Source: Neolentinus lepideus HHB14362 ss-1 (taxonomy: Eukaryota > Basidiomycota > Agaricomycetes > Gloeophyllales > Gloeophyllaceae). Taken from it: DNA of 64,000 nt. A program made the translations under genes and the position numbers. The stretch is from contig KV425607.1 of assembly GCA_001632425.1 (NCBI GenBank), positions 147,556-211,555 of the forward strand, in the 5' to 3' direction. Each line of letters begins with the position of its first letter. The first letter of the stretch is position 1. Shown here one piece after another: positions 55,938-64,000 of this stretch. Under the pieces are notes generated by a model. The model saw only the letters and a program-made list of their open reading frames with translations. It was not told where the DNA came from and made no database searches.

Positions 55938-57228
55938 CTACATATGCATAAGGATCTTGGTGACTTCATCGCCCCCATACTTGAATCGCACCAGGAGGAC
56001 TGTGACGTTGTCGCTTGTCCTTCCAAGGGCATAGTCCAGGAGCTTCTGGCTTGCCTCCTGGGCATCTTGAATATCACGGACAAGGTCGACGGCAGACTGG
56101 TCATCGATGACGTCCCACAACTAACCAAGGGAAGTCAGTGTCTGCAGTCGTCCAGCAAGGAGAATTCCCAGAACTCACCCCATCACAGGCCAGGATGAGG
56201 AATTCATCATCCTCACAGAGCTCAGTCTCTGTCGTGTACGGTGAGCCAACCACAAACTCCTTCATTGACGAATCGCCCAGACTCCGGGTGACCGCTAACA
56301 CTCCATTCACACGACCACTCATCATAAATCCTCCTGCATCAGTAATTCGCTTCGCCTCCTGCTTGTCCGAGCCTTTATGATCATACGTCAATCTGACAGC
56401 CTTGCCCGCCCTACACAACACGCCACGCGCATCTCCCGCATTCGCACTATACAGCACACGTCTTGCGTTCGCAGGCGGGTTCTGAATGCTTGTCACGCGC
56501 GTAGGCGGGCTGTGCTCAATCGAGCTCCGTGGCGACTCGCTCGTCCGCGGGGGCGAGCGCGAGTGTGAGGACCGCGATCCTGACAAGAGAGAAGAACCGC
56601 TCAGATTCTTCAAGGCATGTCGGAGCTTACTTCCTTTACCGTTCGCCCTGCCCTTGCTACTCTCTCCCACACTGTCCGCCTCCGCCTCGCCAACCGGCGC
56701 CGGAGTGGAACCCGGTGATTCGACCTTCACGAATGAGTCGTGGTCCAGGAAAGACTGCTTGCCGTTCTCGTCTTCAATCCGGAGGAAGGCAGTCACCGCG
56801 GTGCAGCCCGAGTGCATCTTGCCGTCTGACTCTTCGGACATCTTGGACAGGTTCGCATCGACATTATGGAAGGTCTCGTTGAGTACATCTGGAATCGGGA
56901 CGTTTCGGTTGGAGTGGAGTGTGTCGAGTAGATACTAGGATGACAAGCAAACACAATTGGCAGACGTAAATGAATCAACATGGAAGAGCGAGGCCAGGAA
57001 AGCGGAAGGGTAAAGCAAGACACCGGAAACGGCGGGGCATACCTCGTGGAAGTGATGGCCACACCATTCAGCAGCGTGTTTACCTGCATGCCCGTCAAAG
57101 ACGGCAAAGAAACCCTGCCCGCGGACGCCTGCGTAGTCAATTACGAATGAATGCGCGTCTTCCATAAACCGCCGTGGCCCCATCGAGTCGGCGACCCCGA
57201 GGCGGAAGGTATTACTATTGGAGGGCAT
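55938..57228 (-). CDS. PP2C-type Ser/Thr phosphatase, Ptc1-like
   Basis: PP2C enzymes are metal-dependent phosphatases; yeast Ptc1 damps MAP-kinase pathways. ATG 57228 gives [20 protein letters not shown] and FMEDAHSF, the first metal-binding motif. [20 protein letters not shown] carries the DGHAG...WCG form typical of Ptc1. Later come [68 protein letters not shown] (spliced) and [13 protein letters not shown]. It ends ILMHM-stop at 55938. A Ser/Arg-rich insertion of ~95 residues ([20 protein letters not shown]) lies between the GCTA and AGDAR motifs and may be regulatory. All metal-binding Asp residues are present. Confidence 0.92.
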
Positions 57229-57933
57229 TTGATTCAAGACCTGACGGCATGTCAGAGCCTAAAAGCGTTTTTTATACACCACTCTAGCTCACACCGTACG
57301 TATCCGAGCCATCAATCATGGTCATCGTCTTTGATCGTGCATTGCGGGAGTCGGGGCGCTGGGGTGTCATTGGAGGGGTCTGGTCAGGCGACGTTGCTCT
57401 GAAGTGCGAGTAGTTCGGGAAATGCATGAGAGACAAGCAGAAAGAGGTGTCGGTCGTGCGACTGAACTGACAAGAAACGCGGAAATACGACGGGGGCAGT
57501 TACTGTGGAAAGTGCGTAATAGACCACAGCTGCGCGGCTGTGACGTAGTGTAACCATGTTCAGCGACACGCACGGGCGCCCTCGAGAGCACAAGACGATA
57601 CCTTGGAATTACTGAGAGTGTAGAAACGGCAGTGCAATTGGCAAAGGATGCAAGACAAGAACAAGATGTAGTATTCGTGAAACAAGCCGCGTCTCTTACA
57701 GGGACCCTCCGTGATCGTGACACACGCCACTGGAGACGGACGTCATCCCCTAAATTGGGAGTGTCACGAATCACATCCGCAGAGCACCGCCACCATAACC
57801 AGGCCTCGCCGAAACCAGAAACTCAAGGCAGGCAGCTCGTAAGTACGTGTCTTCCGCAGTTAACAGAGCGTGTTTTGACCAATGTACTTTAGGAACTCAT
57901 GGCATAAATTTGATGCCTTCTAGCTGAGTAGCC
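57229..57933. other. Divergent promoter region
   Basis: Spacer between the phosphatase (minus) and the small membrane-protein gene (plus). An out-of-frame ATG at about 57253 (minus) would form a short upstream frame for the phosphatase. No gene was found. Confidence 0.45.
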
Positions 57934-58492
57934 ATGGCTTCGCCTACCGAGGTTACGTTCGCAGCCAACCCCTCAGAATCAGCTGCACTGCACGGGTGAG
58001 TGCTTCGCACTTTACAACGCTAGTGTGCTCTCAAGCTTTCAACGCTTTGATAGACATAAGGCGAAGACCCCAATAATTGCAGGCGCCGTCTCTGGATCGT
58101 GTGTTGGCCTTGCATGGATCATCGGAGTTAGCATCTACATCTACAAGCGGCAGCGGCGGAGAGCCCGTGCTAGAGCTAAGGGGTTGAAGAGTCATCGTGA
58201 CCTCGAAGAGCCCGTGGCGGATGTCGAGTCACAGTACATTATCCCTCCGGATCCGGCTGTTGTGCGTAAGCCTCTGGTCACAGTACCGGAGAAAGTAGAT
58301 CGGGATCCATTTGCGGAGAATGCTGGTGCTTGTCTAGCGAAATTCGTCGACTCTCACACGATGGAAGCAGGACCTTCAGGCAACGCTTCCTCGAATAAAG
58401 CGCCCGATGGTATCTGCGGGGTGTCTTCCATCGAGTCAGATTCAGAAGCTTCTCCATCCAGGACAGTGACTCGCAGTACTGCACGAGTGTGA
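57934..58492 (+). CDS. Small single-pass membrane protein
   Basis: Exons 57934-57995 and 58054-58492 join in frame to 166 residues. A short N-terminus (MASPTEVTFAANPSESAALH) precedes one hydrophobic helix (IIAGAVSGSCVGLAWIIGVS) and then a strongly basic stop-transfer run (YKRQRRRARARAKG), predicting an N-out, C-in topology. The cytosolic tail is acidic and Ser-rich with no domain. The layout matches many small fungal membrane proteins with SKG6/mid2-like single spans, but no family signature is present. Confidence 0.75.
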
Positions 58493-58912
58493 TGAATATC
58501 TTCTTGTCCCGTCTACATCACGCCGTGTTAATTTATTTTAGGACTTTGTTCATTGCTTTGGCTTATGTCGGGATTGATCAAGTTTGGTCGCAGATCACGT
58601 TCTTCTGAAGTGGTCAGATCTCTGTAATGCCTATGTTCATCTTCATAGGTCTTTCTTGCATAAATGTATACGTAGTAGTGTGGATTATATCGAAAGCACC
58701 GTTGATCATCCTCCACAAAACATACACTTCAAAGATCTGATTCGGATAACTATAGGACAGCATATGTGGGAGTGGGGAGATGCCGATAGCGCGGGTCCGG
58801 TGCACGGTCCAAACAGCAGCTATCTTACGTGCGGACGACCAGGTTCGCATCCCCAGCAGCTAGCGTCCGCTCTCTTCAGTCCACTTCTTTCGATTGAGTC
58901 GAAAATTAGTGG
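58493..58912. other. Intergenic / promoter of the eIF5-mimic gene
   Basis: No gene supported. Contains short frames on both strands without motifs. Confidence 0.45.
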
Positions 58913-60609
58913 ATGTCTCAGCCATCCGCCGCATCCAAGCCTTCGTTGCAGGGGGTTAGAATCAAAGCTAGAAAGGGTGCTGTCAAAGCCCACGCGAAAC
59001 ACGAACCGGCCAGTGGGTGCTTTCCTGTAGTACTTCTAGCTGCAATCCGGAAGTAAGATCGTTTTCGCCAACAGTATTCAGAGATCAGCTATACAAGCAT
59101 CTGGAGACCGTCCCCGAAGGCGACTTTGACGGATTGGCAAATAAACTAGTTCAGGCCGGATCGACGCTCGAGTACCTCAAGTATGCAGATGCGCTCTTCG
59201 AGATCCTCACAGTCGGCGGGCTCCTCCAGCCCGGCGGCTCCTACGTCGAGGACAGCGTCCCGCCTGCGTCGTTCTCCATCATCAAGGCCAAGGAGCCGGT
59301 TGAGGTGGCTGACTTGAAGAAGTATATCGAGGTGTTCAATAAACTTATCAGAAGGTGTGTTCTTCTCTACCTGCGTATGTGATCGGTTGAGTGGACGCTG
59401 ATTGAGTGGGTCCAATGTGTGTTAGGTACAAGTACCTCCAAAGACCCCTAGAGAACTCGTCCCTCCCGACTTTGCTGCAATACGTCAACCGCTGGTCGCC
59501 TGCTCAGCAACAGAAGTTGACCATCGCCATTGGCCTCCTCTTGGCCCAAGGCCTCACCAGCGCGAGCTGCCTGCAGAGTCTCACGAAGGACCATCTCGTC
59601 AAGAACGGTGTGCTCCTATCTCTCGTGCACCATGTCCTCTCGCCCTGATCACGATGTGCTACTACAGACGTCTCCGTTTCTGCAATTACCAACATCTTCC
59701 GTGCGTACCTGTCCGAGCAGTCGATGGACCACCTCTCGGGCACGCTGAAGAAAGGCGGCGTGCGTGACCTAGTCGCTTTCTTTCCGCCGAACAAGCGTGA
59801 GGACAAGATCCTCGACGAGCATTTCAGGAAGGAAGGGTTGACCCAGGTCGCGGATTGGTGGACCAAGAAGCAGTATGCGGTGCTCAAGGACGAGGTTATG
59901 AAGGGCATTAAGGAGAGGCTAGATAATGAAGAGGCGAATGATGAGGTGAGTACTACTTGCGGGTATTTCTTTGTTTAGAGTCGAATGTGACGGAACTTGA
60001 ATCTATGCAGGTTGTCAATTTCATTAAGAGCAAACAGGGCGAGCGTCCCCTCCCCGACACCGAGTTAATCTTGTGCATCTGGCAGGGCATCACGAGTAGT
60101 ATCGACTGGAATGCCCGCCCCGACCAGATCGAGGGACTAGCTGTGCGCGAGATCGGTGTTAGTCGCCTATCATCCATGTTCTCCTTCAAACACTAATACC
60201 TGTCTTGTCGTGTGTAGAAATACGCCCCGATCCTTGAACCATTCTGCTCGGGTCCGAAAGTTGAGGTCGCACTCATTAACACTGTACAAGTACACTGTTA
60301 CGAAGACACACGCATCATCAAAGCATTTCCGCAGATTCTTAAAGTGCGTGTTGACTCAGCACCGTCCTAAGTGTTCGCTGACGTGGTCATCAGGTACTAT
60401 ACAACAAGGATTGCATTTCTGATCAAGCTATCATATACTGGCACCAGAAGGGCTCGAAGCCCCAAGGAAGACAGCACTTCCTCAAGAGTACTGAGACCTT
60501 GGTGAAAGTAAGCATCATGGTGGCTTAGTTGCGCTAAGTGGTTCATGACTGATGGGTGTTCTTTTAGTTCCTTCAAGAGCAAGAGAGCGACGAAGAGGAG
60601 GATAATTAA
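58913..60609 (+). CDS. eIF5-mimic protein (5MP/BZW family, W2 domain)
   Basis: eIF5-mimic proteins compete with eIF5 for eIF2 and tune start-codon choice. Spliced sequence begins MSQPSAASKPSLQGVRIKAR, the conserved BZW start, then FRDQLYKHLETVPEGDFDGL, SSTLEYLKYADALFEILTVG-like sequence and DLKKYIEVFNKLIRRYKYL. HEAT/MIF4G-like helices follow (FFPPNKREDKILDEHFRKEG, ADWWTKKQYAVLKDEVMKGI). The C-terminal W2 domain has LILCIWQGITSSIDWNARPD, PILEPFCSGPKVEVALINTV and ILKVLYNKDCISDQAIIYWH. It ends in the acidic box EQESDEEEDN-stop at 60607-60609 that contacts eIF2. About eight introns are used, and all fit the frame. Confidence 0.93.
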
Positions 60610-61887
60610 GGTCATGCTGAAAATTCCAACATAATACATACCGATATATGCAGAGCCTTCTTACTATTATCTTCGCTTTCTCATATGCAATGCGAATGAG
60701 ATTCCTTCCACATGTGTTGTCACCACCGTTACTGGTGCTCAATATTCAATTCTTAATTGTTCGGTTCGTTCATTGCGCAAAGACGGTCGAAGTTAACAAA
60801 ATGCATGCTGCGAACGAACGCTGTTCGTGTGCATTCGTCCGCTGAGCCGGAGTTTGAAATTGACTGTATCTTCGGAGTTTGAATTACGAGTCCTGAGGTA
60901 CGAAGGAAAGCGTCTATATACGCTCAGAATGAGCGCTCTGCCGAACGATGAGCCCGTGGGAATGCCCTGCCGAGTAATCGGTACGTGAAAATTTTGTAGT
61001 ATCGACTAGAACGTTGGATGTCCGATTAAAAGTCCGCTTGTAGTTGTCACTACAAAGTCACTACAAACTCGTTTTGTAGTCTCATTTCTCAATATTTTCT
61101 TCCTCACTTTCATAGACTTGCTTCATTTTATCCGTACTTCTCAATATAAGCTTTTGGTATATATCTGCGTTATTCAGAATATTTTTGTATTTTTACTGTT
61201 TTATTTGCATTCAGGAGGCGCAGTACACTCTTAGAGGCGTTTCTTACCGTGGGAACTGGACTACAACGACGGTTTGTAATGGGTGGCGCGGCGTCGCGCC
61301 GCGTCGATTCCAAATGCTGGCCTCTGATTGGTCAGAGTCTCTCCTGCTTGTGGCGCGGTGGTGTGCCGCATCGTATTCCAATGCTGCCTTGTGTTATGCC
61401 TTGCCTTGCTACTTTGACCTTCATCATGTCTTCGGCAGTTCAGTTTTTAACGTACCTTAATTAGTATTTCTCTTCTACTGTATCATTATTTGGCTACAAG
61501 ATAATTTATTCATTGTATACAGACTCCCAGTGATAGAGCATTTAATCCAGACACAATGCTATATTCAAGAAATATATACGAATAGAGGACAGACCAGTGA
61601 GCACCGGTCCTATTTTTATTGATCTCCTCATCGTATCTGAGTCACCCCAATCTTATACATGACGCACGAGTGGTATTCTCTTCGGCAACCACCCTGATGA
61701 TATTTTGCTGGTGTGTGTGCCTGGTATGCTGATCCGATCTCGCATAATTGTTGCTGCAGGAATTGGGGTGCAGCGGCTAATTTTTATTTTCGCATTTTAT
61801 TTTTACGCAAAAATCCGGGTGCATATAGTGGCACTGTCTTGTCCTGTCTGTGTTCTTTCAACACCGTCTCGGGTGTCCCCAGTTATC
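60610..61887. other. Intergenic with repeat traces
   Basis: No gene supported. At 61000-61085 the motif TTGTAGT and its complement ACTACAA recur several times. At 61283-61400 a GC-rich segment is imperfectly duplicated. The rest is AT-rich. Confidence 0.45.
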
Positions 61888-62767
61888 ATGCATTCGAGTC
61901 GAAATGCTTATTCAACGCCTGACGTTCCAGGTGAGAGTTTCATTTGGTTTGTAATTTATCCCAATATCACATTATGGTTTAGTATTGGCAAGCTTGTCCA
62001 AAGACACTCTGGTCGCTTCCATTTTGACCAGCTCTTCGCTTCAAGCTATGATAAAGAGTTTCGACACCATGATGGACGAAGATCTGGAGCTGTCTTCCAC
62101 TCTGACATCAAGTGCTCGAACACATCGTGCTGACATTCTCAATAAGAGCAATCATTTCCTCGGTTTCCATCAACAGCTTTGTGTCATCGCAGACCGCCAG
62201 GCTTTGATCAGAATGGTCCCTTTGATTTGGCAGGAGTTGGAGGAAGCGTTTGAAGATCCAATCGGCAATGAGTTCACTTTTGCCTCTGCGATGTACCGGT
62301 ATGTTTTTTCAGTTACGCATTTTTACAGTGTCTTCTACATTGTGTTGATACTTTTTGAAGCCATTCAGTCATGTTGGCCTGCCACCAAACATGGGTTTTC
62401 TCCCGTGAGGCCTGCGAAGATCGGGTGACCACAATTTGGGAGGACCGTGGACAACTGGTCCAGTTGCTGATGAAGACATCTGGTATGTGATGCGAGTGAT
62501 GTGTTCGTTCTTTATATTGATTTATTGATAGGTACAACAAACATTCTCTTATTGCCCGAAGTTTGGAACGCATTTAAGGAGCCTTGTCAGTCGACATTTG
62601 GGTCCGGGGTTGTGTCTGCTCCCATAAATGCATGGGATAATCTTCTGCACCAAGCGTTGGTGTATTGTCAGGATAATGTCGACGAGAGAATGATGTTGTG
62701 CGCTGATGAACTAGAAAGCTTTGACGAATTGTACTTGCCTGTCGAAATAGAGGACTACGAATACTAG
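61888..62767 (+). CDS. Hypothetical protein, model uncertain
   Basis: Exon 1 (61888-61930, MHSSRNAYSTPDVP) joins exon 2 (61983-62298) in frame: LASLSKDTLVASILTSSSLQ, ADILNKSNHFLGFHQQLCVI, LIWQELEEAFEDP. The consensus donor GTATGT at 62299 then meets an acceptor at 62368, but the resulting frame stops after HVGLPPNMGFLP. A different frame reads on well (CHQTWVFSREACEDRVTTIW) and splices to TTNILLLPEVWNAFKEPCQS and DERMMLCADELESFDELYLP, ending EDYEY-stop at 62767. Either the gene is frameshifted or I have missed a junction. No domain is recognised. Confidence 0.5.
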
Positions 62768-62970
62768 TTAGCGTTATCCCATAGTCAAATGTTTGGTTGT
62801 ATATTGCAAGCATTTATTTTTGACGTCACCGTTTTTGTTGTAGCAGATGCTTTATGCGTGAAGTCCGTATTTGCACATGTTAGGCGACAAACTGTGGCTG
62901 AAATGTGGTGTCAGATATCGGATGGCTTGGAAAGTCATAATTGTATGGCGGATGTGTTACACAGTAGTTA

Positions 62971-64000
62971 CTAGCCACTTCTAATTGTATGCATAGTCTC
63001 TGCCTGACCAACAAATGGCATTAGGAGATCATGTACCTTCTGAAATCCCGCAATAACCTCTTTCCTACCATGGTCTTTCATGCAACCCTCAATGACTGCT
63101 GACAGCGTCGCCCAATGCTTCTTCTTCCCCGTACCGTTCTGCCTCTGTCCAATAAGTTTCTTCGGGTTTTGAAAAGCTTTCCAGGTTTCTCCTAGAAAAC
63201 ATATGTAGTTGCCTCCCGAATGATCGACTAGAACTTCGATTAGATAGCCTTGGTCCCTCCATAACGCGTTCTTCCCGATTTCTCGAGGACAATCGAGCCA
63301 TACCCCTAGAACGTCAAGAACACAGTCTATGACAGTATCTGCTGAGAGTTCTCCCCCCGTCCAAGTTCTCGTTGTCGCCTTGATAGTGTAAGCGCTATTC
63401 TTCTTCACTCCAGGTAGGAAGTCCGCGCTTCGCAGAACTACGCTCTCAGTCCGCTGATACAGAAAGTGGTCACGTATTTTGATTACCAGTGGAGATAACC
63501 AAGTATCAGGCTCCCCGTCGAGTGTCTCCTGAGCAAGCCGTCAACAGTCAATTTCTACCACAGCCCAGACTCTCCAGGTTGCAAGCATGATAGAATAGCG
63601 AACCAGAATCGTCGTAAGCTCAAGACCTCGAAGATTTGAGTAGCCCTTGTTGATGTACGTCAAAACCTTCGGCACTTTCAGCGCCTGCTCAATATCGGGA
63701 GGTGCGTGAATGTTGTTGCAAGCAAATTCGATCAGATTAATCGAGCAGGAGATGTTGTCCTTTACTCGGCCGTAGTTGAAGGAGTTTGACTTCGGCTTTG
63801 GAGGGAGGATAGATTTGAGATGTTCGATGAACCCCTCCAGGTAATCGGGATCGAATACCTTCAGTAGGTCTGCTATGGGGTCTTCGGGTATGTCAGCGAT
63901 GTTAACATGGGTTTTAATGCTCTTCAGAATGTTTATTACCTTTCTTCTTGGGCGTAACTTCCTTTTTGTTCTTCTCCTTTCCCTTACGCAATGCTGCTAC
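62971..64000 (-). CDS. Hypothetical protein (5' end outside window)
   Basis: A minus-strand gene enters from the right edge. An edge exon is lysine-rich (ALRKGKEKNKKEVTPKKK). A 58-nt intron (about 63939-63882) leads to DPIADLLKVFDPDYLEGFIE, VKDNISCSINLIEFACNNIH and PKVLTYINKGYSNLRGLELT. Then comes a frame with TGA at 63541-63543, and beyond it TWLSPLVIKIRDHFLYQRTE, GELSADTVIDCVLDVLGVWL, LVDHSGGNYICFLGETWKAF and HTIRSG-stop at 62971. The TGA can be removed by an in-frame 75-nt (or 42-nt) GT-AG intron ending CTCAG, so the gene may be intact. I do not recognise the family. Confidence 0.55.

Overview
The window is nuclear DNA from a filamentous basidiomycete, most likely an Agaricomycete. Genes are dense and cut by many short GT-AG introns of about 45-70 nt, exons can be tiny, and the gene set is eukaryotic: ATG3, LYAR, NDUFS7, RRP12, CCR4, cytochrome c peroxidase, an eIF5-mimic protein and U6 snRNA. 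No bacterial features, operons or CRISPR arrays were seen. Gene models come from reading splice sites and protein motifs by eye. Where exon arithmetic closes in frame I say so.

Layout. 0-8 kb: a MYND-finger gene running off the left edge, a dead isochorismatase-type hydrolase, ATG3 (autophagy E2-like enzyme), LYAR (nucleolar zinc-finger protein), an unrecognised protein and complex I subunit NDUFS7. 8-21.3 kb: a very large disordered protein, RRP12 (ribosome export), a Gpt2/Sct1-type acyltransferase, a four-helix membrane protein, an intron-containing tRNA-His followed by two isolated T-arm sequences, and a CMP/dCMP-type deaminase whose zinc motif lies on a 15-nt microexon.

21.5-26.6 kb is the most unusual block. 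Two paralogous genes in tandem encode unlike, disordered N-termini joined to the same C-terminal domain with two predicted membrane spans. Both keep a 19-nt microexon at the same site. They are separated by mobile-element debris, including a ~200-bp terminal-inverted-repeat element with a second, inverted copy at 52 kb.

27-40 kb: a proteasome-assembly chaperone (PAC2/PSMG2), decayed coding traces, the CCR4 deadenylase, a gene-poor 4.8-kb stretch with further decayed traces, and an arrestin-related adaptor. 40.9-52 kb: mitochondrial cytochrome c peroxidase, a DUF6699-like protein, U6 snRNA, a broken FAD monooxygenase, a long gene-free tract, an acidic protein with a clear TATA box, and an F-box gene with a frameshift. 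52.8-64 kb: Pns1 choline-transporter-like protein, a Ptc1-like PP2C phosphatase, a small single-span membrane protein, the eIF5-mimic protein, and two unrecognised genes at the right edge.

Most intact genes are unlinked housekeeping genes. The novelty lies in the tandem paralogues, the microexons, the repeat family and the several genes caught while decaying. No biosynthetic cluster or defence island could be supported.
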